Below are positions 1 to 12,300 of a DNA stretch of 64,000 bases, one piece after another; position 1 is the first letter of the stretch, and the number at the start of each line of letters is the position of its first letter. Origin of the DNA: Sitta carolinensis (Eukaryota > Chordata > Aves > Passeriformes > Sittidae); assembly GCA_032173965.1 (NCBI GenBank), contig JAVUNC010000019.1, forward strand, positions 17,972,234 to 18,036,233, read 5' to 3'. The notes beneath the pieces were generated by a model, which was given only the letters and a program-made list of their open reading frames with translations, had not been told where the DNA came from and did not search any database. Made by a program: the position numbers and the translations under genes.

Positions 1-3000
1 TTGAATTTTTCAGTTCCATGAATTTGTTGATAACTATAATGGCTATTCATTCTCTAATTAATAACAGCATTGGAGGGAATAAAGGAGAAATCTTCAAATA
101 GGCAGCATTTCAGTCTTGAACTGGTTTCAAATTCAAACAGGGTTTCTTGGAGCTCTCCCCTGCCCTCCTCCGATCTAAGGCCACGCAGCCCATGTTTGTT
201 GGTATTTTTAAGTAGATAAAAGTATGTAAGAAAGTTCCTCCCTTTAACTACTGGATAGAAATCCATATCCTGGTAGCTCAACTGTCCAGATCATGTTAAA
301 TTTCAGTGGAAGAAAATAAGTAAATGCAAAGAAGAAAATGCCAAAGAAAATGCAAGGAGGGAAGAAAAAGTGGTGTAAGTTGGCCAAGAACTGAGTTACA
401 CTTCCTGGCCCAGCTCTGAAGTGGTATAAATCATCACCACACAGCTTCAGCTTAGCCATTCCACTTCCCCAGGGTTTCAGCTTGACCTCTTGTCAGCTTC
501 CAGCAGAAAAGATAGCAGTCAAAGTTTCACCATTCCCAAAGCAATTTTGCTCCCTTCTGAACGCTGATCTCTGCCCTCAAAGCTGGTTTTGTCCCAGTCC
601 TCGGCATTAGGGTGGCTGTGGGTGCAAACTGAGGTCCCAAAGTGATGCCATTGTGGAAAGTTGGGCTGGGCAGAAAGGCACACCTGGGCAGGTCTTGGCT
701 CCATTTCTGAGCTGGGTTTCCACTCCTCTGCTCAGCAGGATTTCTAGGTAGCTCCTGGCAAGGAGAGGTTCAAGGCATTTTGGTGTGCCTGATCCACTGC
801 CCACTAAACATTCTCAGCAGACTGCTGTTGTTGCTTTGAACTATTCCAGATGAGGCTCTGGAGATGTTTTGGGAAGCCACTCCTTGTGGAAAACTTCTTT
901 GCTTTATCTGGTTCTTCTTAGGGTCAGGATTAAAAGTGTGAGAGGCAGAATTCTTGTTTGGACTTGAATGTTTATTGGTTCTTATTTAAGTTTTAGCCTC
1001 ACTGACTGTGGGTGCTTCTGAGTGTTAGGTTAACAAGGCAAAAATGGAGTAGAGAGTAAAGACTTAAAGGTCTTTTAAAGTTTAAACTACCCAATTGTGA
1101 GATGCCAACTAATTTATTTTAATTTTTACTCAAATAACTAGCTACCCATGTCCCACATTGTGGACTTTTCTAACTATTTACACAAAATCACCTGGGCTTG
1201 TGAAGGAGAAGACTACATCCTAAACCCTCTATCTTGTTACATATACATTATTTTAACTCACCACCTTAAATTCTGAATCTCTCACCCTGTGATATAACAC
1301 ACTTCTGTTCAACTCCACAGTCACAGACTCAGTGCTATCACTCAGTTTTGGAAGCCTTGCCCAGGGCCTCAGGTCAGATGCAGTGTATCTTTGTGGATCA
1401 TTCTCTGTCTGCACAGAAAGCCTGAAATGCTCTGTGTCCAGGGTTCCAACAACCCCTTGGAGCTGGTGCAAGCCAGCTTGGGGTCCAGGCCAGCACACAC
1501 AGCCCCTTACCAGAACAGGCTGGGGAGACAACCTCCTATAGCTCAGCCTCAGGGATTCCTTTTGCTTCATTTTGCTCTTTCTTGGCCATTTTGGGTTTGG
1601 CTTCAGGTGGCAAAGACCATCAACCATCTCATATCCAGCACCTCATGCTGCTGCTGGCCTTTCAAACATCTGAAGCATTCTGGCCAGTGGCACAAGGAAT
1701 TGTGTTTACGTTTCCTCTGAGAGACATCCAGAGTTGAGAGAAAAAGAAATGACCAGGGCAACTTAATTCTTTTGGCTTATTGTTTGAATATTTAAAGATG
1801 TTGCATCTGGAATGTATTCCATTAGTTTGTGGCTAGCACCCATATATCAAATTCATGAGCTTCCAAGTAAACAGCTGTCACTGGAGCTGCCATGGAGGGA
1901 AATTGGCACTGCTGGCTTGTGGTGAGCAGAGAGGGAACACGCTGGTACAGCCTAATCCAAGGAGGAAGCATTTACCCAGATGTGTAGAGGACAATGAATG
2001 AATTGTTCCTTAGAGCTCCTCAACTCCTCAGCTGTAGTAACACGAGACCCAGTTAAGGCCTCAGACTGTTCTATTCCCTCCCACACATGCACAGGGCTGC
2101 ACACACACTATGGCAGCCAGGAAGCTGGGGTTTCATCCCATGGCCATGGACCATGAAGCAGCCTCTGAGCTGGGTCTGAGGGACAGCTGCCACTCATGCC
2201 ACAGGAAATCTGTCTCCAGGCTGCTTGGATCACGTAGCCGTTGTTTGATACTCACACAGCTTGGAACACCAATGTCCATGGCTTCCTCAAGGAAGACCCA
2301 TCCAGGACTCAGTGTAGCAGAAGTGGTGCTACAGTGGCATTCTTGTCCCAAAATTTCATGTACTGTGGGGCTGTAGGCAGTGCCAGGGCCTCAGCTGGAG
2401 CTGGGGCTTCCCGCAGGAGCAGCTCAGAATGATGCAAGCAAGCTGAAAATGCTGAGGAGAGGGCTCAGCTTTGGGTTCCAGGTGCTGCTGGGGTTGGCAG
2501 AGTTGTTTGCTGTGCAGCAGGGTGAGGGCCTGGTGTTCCAGTTACCTGGTTCCAGTTCCAGTTCCTTTTGATCCGTCTGTTTTCCATGAGGTGCTCAAGT
2601 AAATGAACCCAGTTAACAAAGAGGAGTTGTGTATGTGGAAGTGGGACCACGATTTGTGATCTTGATACCATGATTTGTGTTTTCTTGGGAGGGGCATTAC
2701 AGAAGGGTTGGAAAACCCTGTGGCAATTCCAGAGTGTCTGGGGAAGGAGCCTTGGGGCACCTGGGCAGATTTCAGCTGAAATGGAGGAAAAGGAGCAAGA
2801 AGGGTTCCTCAGCCCCCTTGCAGAAGGGAGGATCTGAGGCTTAGAGAGACAAGATGAGCCCTCCAAGGAGGTGGGTGCATCAGTCCCAGGGGAACATGGA
2901 TGGCACAGGAAAACCCTTTCCCAGTCCTGCCCAAAAGCTGCTCTGGCATTGACTCAGGATGCTCTGGCACTTCACAGGGCTTGGGATTTGCCTTCTGTTT

Positions 3001-3948
3001 TCTACTCAACCTGAAGTTGGTTTGAACTGGTGACCTAAAGGTGAAAGGCTCTGCATCTTATTAGAATTACTGTGAGCTGCTGAACGAGTCCCCCATGGCA
3101 GTTAAGATTTGATTATGGTTCTAGAAAATGTTCAGCTTTTACAATTAGTGTCAAAGCAGTGGTAAGCCCCTCTTTGATTCCTGGGTGTAGGCTCGTGCTT
3201 TTCTTAACCTCACACATACGCTGGCATATTTACAGTAAGTGCTCAGGGGTTTGTTTTTTTTAATTATTATTTTTTTATTTTGAATTAAAAATGAAAGTTC
3301 CCCAGGGAAATTATGCAATGGGAAATAGCCACTTCAATAAACTCGACTCACACATTTTATTGATTATGGTAAATTTAATTATTCCATTTTAACCTTGCTT
3401 ACACACACAAAACAAAAAACTTATCCTTTTCTTCCTACATGTTTTTTCCTGTTTGTGTATCCCTCTCTACAGACCAAAACTGTGCTATATGTTATTTTAA
3501 ACTTTTTAGAGAAGAAATACTCAAGGCTAAGTTTCTTGCTCATAATTATAAATTAAACATTAGAGAACATACCATAAATCTTACTCAAAACAGCTTCAAA
3601 TAGAACTACTAATTGTGAAACAGCAGTAATTATGGCTTTTAATGTAGCTCTTTTGCCTCCACCTTATATTACGTGACCACTTTTGCTAAGGGAGACAATT
3701 ATCAAGTGCAAAGGATGTTAAAAAACCCCAAAATAACAACAAAACATAGAACAAAATCAGTATTTCCCTGACTTGGGACTTCATTAGGTAACACTGTTTG
3801 TTTGCTTTATGCTCAGATATTACCTAAAGGTTTTAGTCTTGTTTGGAGACCATTGCATTGAGGTTTTTAGAGGCTACTGCCAAAAGACAGAGAAAGAGCT
3901 GCTGATCCCTGGGTCTGAAAACTTATTTCCCTTTTCCTTCTCTTTCAG
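1..3948. other. Non-coding unique sequence, no gene seen
   Basis: No frame in this stretch has a recognisable domain, and the longest open frames are about 100-130 codons without coding character. Composition is ordinary, except that 3240-3745 is strongly AT-rich with short A and T runs. A GTTCCA-type hexamer is repeated about two and a half times near 2549-2565. A well-placed ATG in GCCATGG context lies at 1892, followed 27 bases after the ATG by a GTG|gtgagc donor-like site. This is discussed as a finding but is not called as a gene. Confidence 0.8.
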
Positions 3949-3995
3949 GGAGCTGCTGCTACTTCTTCCAACCTGCTGAACTATGTTCAATCCAG
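3949..3995 (+). other. Candidate small exon (splice-bounded, unverified)
   Basis: A 47-base segment lies between a long pyrimidine tract ending in tttcag and a CAG|gtaatc donor-like site. The acceptor is strong and the donor is moderate, because +5 is T rather than G. Read from its first base it encodes AAATSSNLLNYVQS after one glycine, with no stop. A second frame is also open and the third has a TGA. I do not recognise the peptide. The length is not a multiple of three and leaves two bases, which matches the incoming phase of one frame of the segment at 14419. That match is weak evidence, because the 14419 segment is open in all three frames. A chance pair of splice-like sites is the main alternative. 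Confidence 0.2.
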
Positions 3996-4940
3996 GTAAT
4001 CACCTTTTTTCTTCTTAAAGTTATGAACAGTCTCTCCTTCCTGGGAAATGCATTTATTCATTGCATTCTGACTGTTCCTGTGACTGGGGAATATTCCTGT
4101 GGATACAGGGCCTGAAGTCAAAGCAATCCTCCATGGCCAGAAATTAGGGTGTGGGAAGTGGAATTGTCCCTAGAGATAAAGAATCACAAGTAATTCCCAA
4201 TCTTGCTCCCTCTTGAATGAGTGGCCTATTCAGAACCAGCCCATCACAGCAGTGAGACAAATCATGGTTGGTCTTCTTCCCTGACACTGCAGAATTGTCT
4301 GGAGAGGGGCTCTTTGGGGTTCTGGAAGCTGAGCTGACCAGTTTCAAAATGTGAAGAGGACCCAGTGTTTGTTCAAGGTTTTGTTCCTTCCACATACATC
4401 CTTCATCTGAGTTTTTTCATGAGACTGTCAGACCAGTCATGAGACTTGTTTGAATCCCACAGTCAAATCCTCATCTGGTAAAGTCTGAAAGGGCCCCATT
4501 TATTTCAAAGGATCTGCACCCCCTCAGTCTGTGGGTTATCCTGGAAGGAGCCAGTGGGAATGCAGGGATGGGAAGGTGGGGCAACAGGACTGGGACGTGG
4601 AAGGTTCTAGAGGCTGCAGGTGAGCAGTGTCTCCTTTGCTCTCCTACAGTTTCTCTCCAGGTGGCACATTGGACTGCCACCATTCTAAGCACAGTGACCA
4701 ATCCCCTGGGTATCCCTTCTTGGCAAAAGATGGGCTGGGAAGACCTTGATGCCATTTGATGGGTTTCCTGCATTACAGTGTAAGTGATTCATTAATTGTA
4801 TTTGTCCCTTCAAGAAGAAATTGTTAACTGGGATGGTCTGTATTCTGGTAGGTTTCAGATTTATTTGCTTTATTCATAAAGTATAGCTGGAAATAAGTAC
4901 TTGCATGTTTCTAAATGACCTACACTTAAATACAGCCACA
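3996..4940. other. Non-coding interval with one splice-bounded segment
   Basis: No gene is recognised. Positions 4661-4779 are bounded by a very good acceptor (pyrimidine tract ending tttctctccag) and an ACAGT|gtaagt donor, but every frame meets a stop inside. At best this would be a non-coding or terminal exon. The rest is unique sequence. Confidence 0.7.
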
Positions 4941-5017
4941 ATCTGATGTAAACTGGCAAAGCTCCCTTAGTTAAATGGATTCACTCCAGCTCGTACCAGC
5001 TGAGGATTAGGCCCTGA
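4941..5017. repeat. Relic of a palindromic ancient amniote repeat (MITE-like)
   Basis: The segment carries the pattern seen in old palindromic elements of turtles, crocodilians and birds: a 'gtaaactggcaaagctcc' type arm, a central 'ttaaatgga', then 'ctccagctcgtaccagctgaggattaggccctga'. The two arms are only loosely complementary now, as expected for a copy well over 100 million years old. The family assignment is from memory of consensus sequences and I do not give a family name. Confidence 0.45.
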
Positions 5018-7139
5018 GATTCAAGCAAGCCCTGTGGTGATGACCATGAAAAGAGCTTAGATTAAAGATGAGTTTGGAAGCAATCAAGCCAAATCATAAG
5101 CCTGTCTGATTTCATTTGTTTTTCTGGCAAGCCATGGATTTCTGAGAATACAACCTTGTTGCAAAGTGTATTACACCAAATCCTTCAGCTGATGAGCCCA
5201 TTGCCACAGATGTCACTCTCTGTGCCACAACTCCCCAGAACATTTCCATTTCCTTCCCTGTAACTGTCACCACGCTTGCTCTGGCCACCGTGGTGAGGGA
5301 ACTTAGCCATGTCTGATCCCAGACTGAGCCTTTGGCCTGGATGACACTCAGAATTATTTTGCAGATGGGCCAGCCTAGGACACGTGTTCCTGCTGGGATC
5401 AGTGCTCTGCTCCCCCCTCACTGCCTCCTTAATGAGAGTGAGAGAGCTTGGACCAACAGCCAGCTCCTCAATTGGTAACAAAAGACTCCTTGTCATTACC
5501 CAGGCTGGCTCAAAGTGCAGTAGAAAAGGGGATTTTTTTGGCAGAGCTGCAGACTGCAGTCACAATATACAGCTCATCACCTACTGCTGCCAGTGATGCA
5601 CTCTGCTAAGTTTAAAAGTCACCTCCTTGCTCCTTGCCTCCCTTCCCACAGCTGTGGCCGTGGGCTCTGTGAGAATTGGCACACCAGGAGATTTCATGGG
5701 TGGCTACCGTGGTGAAACAGAGAGAGACATATAAGCAATACTCCAAATGGAATCCCTGACAAGAAGGAGCTTTGAAGCCCGACTTGAGTTCAAGAATAAC
5801 CCCAGAAGAAAAATTCTTCTTCTACCTTCCCTCCTGAAAAGTGAGCTGAGGTCAGTTGTCTCCATTCCTGCTTTCCATGGTCTTGTATGAAACAATCTGC
5901 ATGAAAACTTGAAGGTGAAAAAGCCAAAAGCTTCATGCTGTAAATTTTGAAATGGCATAATTGCAGCGCTCTTGGCATTTTTGTTTTTCTTCTGGATGTT
6001 TTCCTTCCAAAGCAAAGTGCAGTCAAAAAAAGCAAAGTTTTTTTGCTAAGTGATTCCCTTTTGGCAAATTTCAAAGTGATGAGTATTCCTTATATTTAGC
6101 CTGTTAACCACATACACATACAGTTATTCTGAAGCTTCACCAACCATTTCTATTTACTACAGCTTCAGACAAAGCAGGATCCAAGTGCCTTTTGGAATCC
6201 TTGCTATCCAAATACACACAGAGCTCAAGGTTGGAAGGAAGCTTCAGTATAATTTCTTCCTGCCCTTTGTTATTATTATTATTATTATCATTGCTGGCCA
6301 TAGCAAGTGCTGTCCAATGTGGTGCTGCACATCTTCAGCTCTCATGGGAGTCCCTGACTCCATAAAGGAGACATGTCTGGGGTGTACAGGCACTGTGGTC
6401 TGTCCTGGCCCCCTTCCAGCTTTTCTCCAAATGCAGGAGGAAGAAGGGCATTGCCACAGAGGGAGAATTGTGGGGTTGAGGTGCTCCTCATGGCCAGGGG
6501 GTCCCAGGGTGCTTGGGGAACATTTTCTGCAGTGCCTTAATCCTGGTCAGTGCCCAGACTCAGTGTGCTGACCACCTGCTTCATTTCACAGCAGTGCTGT
6601 TGCATTTCTTGGGGAATAAATATTTACTCTCCTGCTCTTCACAGGAATCCCTTGATTTCATGAGGGTAAAAAAGCCTTCATTTTCCTGTATCTTTCTTAT
6701 CCTTTGGCCTGTTTGATTCGCTGGTTCATTTAATACACCGCAAGTTGCATTCAATTTCTAAGCTTTCCCTTGTCCCGTTCCTTTTTGTTGTTATTAGTTA
6801 TCTCCAGAAGGAGCAGCCTGGATGCTTTATCTGCCCAAAGGCACAGGCATGTGGGTTTCTTACCTTGCCATCCCTCCCCAGGATTTTGTTACATTTCCCT
6901 ACATCAGCAGCTGAGCTAAAGCAAAGCTGCTGAGGACAGCCCTGCACCCTCAGAGCCCTCACCCAGCCCCCTTGGGCACGGGGATGTCAGGAGTGATTTT
7001 CCTGCTGGCCAGAAGCCCCATCTGTGTCATTGCAGAGCCCAGGCATGCCCAAGACAAGAGCAGCTGCTCATGCCCCATCTTTCCTACTGCTCTTTTCTCC
7101 TCCCAGACTTTACTACGTTTATCCTCTTAGCACCTCTGT
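5018..7139. other. Non-coding unique sequence, no gene seen
   Basis: Open frames here reach 128 codons (6185-6571, plus) but show no domain, and that frame runs through the TTA microsatellite listed separately. No repeat family other than that microsatellite is recognised. Confidence 0.8.
6270..6288. repeat. (TTA)n microsatellite
   Basis: Six tandem TTA units follow 'ccctttg' and end at 'tcattgctgg'. It is a short, pure trinucleotide run and could vary in length between individuals. Confidence 0.9.
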
Positions 7140-7226
7140 AATTATCTGTCTGTAACAGATGAGAAACAGAAGAACATGCAGGTTTTGCAATTTGAGCTGG
7201 GCCACGCAGGAGCTCTTTGGCAGAGG
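7140..7226 (-). repeat. MIR-type SINE relic, minus strand
   Basis: The order 'tgtaacagatgagaaacagaagaacatgcaggttttgcaatttg...ccacgcaggagctctttggcagagg' follows the reverse complement of the conserved part of amniote MIR SINEs: 'acagatg-gaaactgaggca', then 'aggtcacacagg-agt-tgtggcagagc'. It is diverged and truncated. It could be a chance resemblance, but three such blocks in the right order make a relic more likely. Confidence 0.5.
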
Positions 7227-9254
7227 AGGCGGCCTCCCAAGGGGTGAGTAATGTCCTTTTGTCAATCCCATTAGACTCCTGGTTGGATCCTCACACACCT
7301 AGAGACAAGCCCAGATCGCTGAACCTGACCCTTCTGGGACTGATGGCAGCCTCTCACCCCACTGCCCAGCAAAACTTGGGGAAAAAACTGCAGAGCAATT
7401 CCACTCTGATTCACTTTGAAGGCTCAGGTCTTATTTATGCTACCAGTGTAAATGTCATTTTATTCTGACAAATACACAGAAAATTCACAACAGCTGCAGT
7501 TGTTGTGTGCCATGTCCTGCATAATAATTTTGCCCTCACAGCTATATTTTAACCAGTGTGACTGGAAAAGGGAATCAGATGGTGCTTGGCTTTGAATGTA
7601 TGCATACAGCCAGCTCTACTGAGCAGTTAAACCCAGAACTTTACCAGGAACCTGATTATGGCTTTAGACCCTGAGTCAGCAGCAGGAGTCGAGTAGAGGC
7701 AGCCAGGGCAGCTTCAGGGAGGCTGAGCTGAGCAGAGACTCTGTAAAACAGCAGTGGGACCAGGTCTGCTGAACATCCTTCCTGCTGAGTGAGTCAGCAG
7801 CAGTTTAATTAGGCATAGCTGGGCAGGGAGCAGCACTTATGACAGAAGAGGCTTTAGTTGATAGGATCATTTTCAGCACAATAATATTAATTAGCAATTG
7901 CGATAGGGAACTTGAGGCAGGTGGAGCACTTTCTGTCAAGGTATTTTTGTAAGGAATTAGCCTGTATAAACACCCATTGTAAATACATTGTCCTTGTCAG
8001 GTGTAATGACTGCCTGGGCACATGGCATCCTTGCTCACAATGGAAAGATAATTAAAGATGCAATTCCACACTCGAGTGCTTGTCCCAGCTGCTAATTGTG
8101 TCACCGGAGAGATCCAAACAATTATAGCAGGAAAACACTGGGGGACTGTTAACAGTAGTTTCCAAAATGTGGACAATAAATAGATTGAGAAAATGCTGTG
8201 AGCGTTGAGCCAGCCTTGGAAAAAGCTAAAGGAAAAACTGTATTTCTGACGCAAACATGGAAATTTGAAATGGGAGTGAGGTGCCTAAACATCTTGGAGG
8301 AACTTAGACCCTGAGCTTCCTGAAGCCAAATCCCACCCTAGCCTAGAAATAATTTCATATTTCACAGCCTTCACATTTTCCTCAGATGAACGTTGTTCTT
8401 AGAAGCTTATACAAGGAGGGCGAATCCTGAAGACATTACTTAAAGGAAATTTCTGTTCATGTCGCTGAATATTCACTACTGATAATCCTGGTAATAATTC
8501 TCATGAAAAACTGTGTTACATTGCATGTTGTAATTTATGATGTACAGCAAATATAATATATTGTATAACTCAATATTACATGTCTGCATTACATACCTGC
8601 AATATTATGCTCTGGTAATTAAACCAATTAAAGTGCAGTTATGAGCTTATTAAATCCAAGAAATATGAGATGTCAATCAATTCTGTGTTCATCAAGATAA
8701 AATCTTATCAAAGTCAAATGGTTCAGGCCTTCAAACCAAGCGTTCATTTATGTCTCTATTTAACACACCCAGAGAACATGATCCAGAAAATGCCTGTATA
8801 GACAGATGTGACCTGCACGCACAGTCCCACTGCACAGGCAACTGCTGCTGGATATTTTTACCTGTTGCAATCACAGCATTTTAAATATTTAGCACCATCA
8901 CATGATTCTTTACAGATCTGATAGAAGCCAAGCACAGCTCCCAGTCAGGTATGTGAGTTTTGCAGATCAGAGAACGCCAGAATGACTTAGGCCGAGTTCT
9001 CCTGCTGTGGTCAGATGCCTTTTCCCAGGTGCTGCAGTTCCTAAACTGGTCCTTGCAGAGTTGGCAGGTCCAGCTCTCCCTCTGGGCTCAGAGGTGATCC
9101 TGAATTAGTTCTTTTGAAGTCACCTGGGACTGGTGCCCACCTGCCTGCAGCAGAACATTATACTCTGGAATTAACATACTTGGGCCAGAAATCTTCCCAC
9201 TCGAGTTCTCCCATGGCTTTTATGGTGGAGACAAAATTTTGGGCAAAACCTTAC
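7227..9254. other. Non-coding interval, AT-rich around 8.5 kb
   Basis: No gene is recognised. Positions 8515-8660 are very AT-rich, with repeated 'aatatt' and 'gtaatt' motifs. A CNE-like block is listed separately at 7786-8130. Confidence 0.75.
7786..8130. promoter_or_regulatory. Candidate conserved non-coding element
   Basis: The block has several homeodomain-type cores (tttaattagg, attaattagcaattgc, gctaattgtg), a GATA-like 'gataattaaag' and no stretch of simple repeat. This composition is common in vertebrate developmental enhancers. The call is inference from motif density only; no alignment was possible. Confidence 0.3.
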
Positions 9255-9305
9255 CTCCATCGCAGTCATTTGGTGGAGCTGAGTGATGGCAATCCTGGGC
9301 TTCTT
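9255..9305 (-). other. Candidate 51-base exon, minus strand (unverified)
   Basis: On the minus strand an acceptor (tttctcttctcagcacag) precedes 51 bases, exactly 17 codons, ending at GGAG|gtaagg, a near-consensus donor. Read in phase 0 it gives KKPRIAITQLHQMTAME without a stop. The frame stays open on both sides for a total of 67 codons, so the open state is not striking. The peptide is not recognised. Both splice sites are good, but chance pairs of this quality occur every several kilobases. Confidence 0.18.
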
Positions 9306-12300
9306 CTGTGCTGAGAAGAGAAATTTGGTACTGCCGTGCTGGTGATCACAGGGGCTGCAGAAGGAAGAATTCAAATCCTACAGAGATGCAGCAGAGGGGT
9401 GGCAGTGACAGGGATTAATTGAGCTGGGTCCTGAGAGTGTCAGATATTTTAGGCTGTGGAGGGCATGGACTGACTGCCCTCATGTTGTGTTTGCACAGCA
9501 TCTGAACACTCATCAGGCCTTGGTCTTGACTGCCATCTCTAAGGGGGGCTCCAACACAGGCAATAATAACACTGATGATGCTAATGAGAGTCTGATAACA
9601 GTGATTTTTTCATATGGCCCACAAAAGTCTCATGCCTCAGGTTCAGCTCATCCAGAGCAGAGGAGCTGTTTATGTTTATACTGGTTTCTGGTGGGAGAAG
9701 AGTGTTCATGCCCAGAGATCAAGTCCGCAGGGAGAAAAGAGAGCTGTGGAATGATTTTTCTATTGAGAGCAACAAGATTATGATCAAAAAAAAAGAGGAG
9801 AGAGAGAGGAAAATGTGGATGATGTTGTTATTACCAAAATGAAAGCATTTGGATATAATCATAGCAGTTAAGGAAACGTGTTTTTAAAGACCTTGAGAGA
9901 GGTCATAATGAGAGTTTACTTTGTAGATCTAATCACACTTTACAAGTCCATATGCCAGTTCCCAGTGGTGGCCATAGTGAACAGCAGGACATCAGTAATT
10001 TTCCAGATGTGGCTTTCCCCTAGAAGGACAACAAAACCAGCAAGAACTGGAGTGACCCAGCACTGGGGGAGCCTCTGAACTCCTTTTGACTGGGATGCTC
10101 TCATGAATAGTTTGGTTGTTGCCTGGTAACAATGGCATAAATTCTTTTCCAATGTGATTGAGCTCACAAGAGACAAGGAGAAACTGGGAGAGGGAACATA
10201 GGTTCTAATTTTATGGAAATGTCCTCATAAAACAGAGCTGAAGAGTGCATACCATAACATGTGTTTGAGATACCCCATGAGCATTTGGAGTCACATCAAT
10301 GGCGGAGAAGGGAGCAGTGTTTGGTGCCAAGAGGACACCTTGTGAAACGTGCCAGTGCAGAGATCACCATCTCAGCTTCTACTGAAGCTTTCTCTAACTT
10401 AGCAACCCTGTGCTTGTTTGGCCTCCTTTGGGGGGATCCTTCCCTCAGCCACCCTTGGGGCATTGCCCCAGCCCCACTTTCCAGGTCAGAGCACACAGCA
10501 GCAGGAGAGCTCACAAGGGACTGTGGAATCACCGGATCTTCTGGTTTTGCTCAGAGAGAGTAGCAGTTGAGAGGGCAACCTCATGGAGGAGTGCACTTGG
10601 AAAAGCTACCCCAGTGAAGGAGGAAAAATGATTTTCCCCAGGGAAGGAATGTGGAATCATTTGTTGTCTCCTGGAGGTTTTGCTGGCAGCCTGGCACCCT
10701 GGCTCCGGGTTGCTCTTTACTTCTGTCTTATGTGCTTTTTGCCCATTCTGTGACTGACGCCAGCTCAGGGAAAGGCTTCGGTGACGAGACAGAAGTTCCT
10801 GGTGTCACCCTGGTGCAGCTGACTGACAGCTTGCTCTGGAGGAGCAGGGAACAGTCTCAGATCCACCAGAGGCAGCCAAGTGCCTGCACGGTGCCTTCAG
10901 ATAGATTTCAGCTCAGGACTGGGCTTTGCTTGCACCTCTGCTTGTGGTCAACATATTGTCATTTCCACGAGAGAAACAGAGGGACTGGGACAGTCACATC
11001 TGTCCATGGGAGCGAGGAGTGCAGTTTCCTAATGAGCTGGAGAGGGAAGGAGGAAATTTCAGTCAGGGTCTGTTCCTCTCAGGGCAATGGCACATCAGGA
11101 GCTGCTTGGCCAAGCGAGCTCTGCCTGCCCAGGAGCTGCTGAGCCGAGCAGGAGAGCAGCTCCAGCCAGGGCTGTGCCAAGGAGCAACGTGCTGCTCTAC
11201 ATGTTACTGAGCATTGGGCCAGGGGCTCGGAGAAGAAAAGGAAAAAGCCCTCGTGGGAGATGGCCTATTTTTAATGAGCCCAAACCTCTTCCACAAATTA
11301 AGTGAAATATTTTAAAAGGAAACAATATTACTTTGGTTTTATTTGTTTCAGCTACTTAGTTACAGCTCCACGTGGACACAATTAATGGAGGAAATAGAGT
11401 ATTTTATAAGCCCAGGACTCTGAGATAGATATTTTGTGACCATGTGAAATTCTTTGCCCTAATCACCACACATTCCTTGGGAGAAGGTTGTATATTGCTG
11501 AAGATTATTAACCTTGATTCCAAAAATGTGTCTAGTCATTGAAAGGCAAAGGTCAAAATTTGTCATGGCATTACTCAGTGACAGTTCGCCCTCCACTTTC
11601 CACTAAATTCTGTGCTGTGCGTCTCTAGCTTGGGTCTGCCCTAACAAAGTATTCCTCAGCAAGAGAGAAATGTCCTTTCCACTGGAGCAAGTTTGATTTC
11701 CCAGATCCCTTTCAGACTCCCTGTGACTTCATCCAAATCACTTGTACCTTCAACACTTTAATTTGTCGATGATTTGAGGTTGTTTTGGTTTTTTTTTTAA
11801 TAGAATATGATTTCCTCTTTATTTGCATATTTGCAGTAAGATTTTTTTCCAAGGCAATGAATCATCTTATTTTGGTGGTATCTAACACCAGCCTCTCTGA
11901 TCTTTGCTGGTCAGAGCATAAAACCAGATTGAGATAAAAACCTGGGGGTGAACATTGTTTAGATGAAGAGTTTCATTTCTGGACAGGACAGGGTGTCCTG
12001 CTGTCTTTATGATAGGCAACAACAACAAAAAAAAACATCCTTAGAATAAAAAAATAATGGTTTTTTCAGTCTTCTGGGACTGCCTCAAATATCAGAGATG
12101 AGACCCACAAAATACCAGGACTGGGAGTTCTAGCAGGAGCAAGTGGGGCAGCAGGGGGTGATTTCTGGATGGAGAGAGCTGATCATTTCCTCAGGTGATA
12201 CAGCTCTATGGCCTCATGAATCGGCCATCCCCTTCTCCCAGGCAGACCTAAACTTCCTCCCTTCCAGCTCTCAGAGGGCTGGGCAGACTGCATTGCAACA

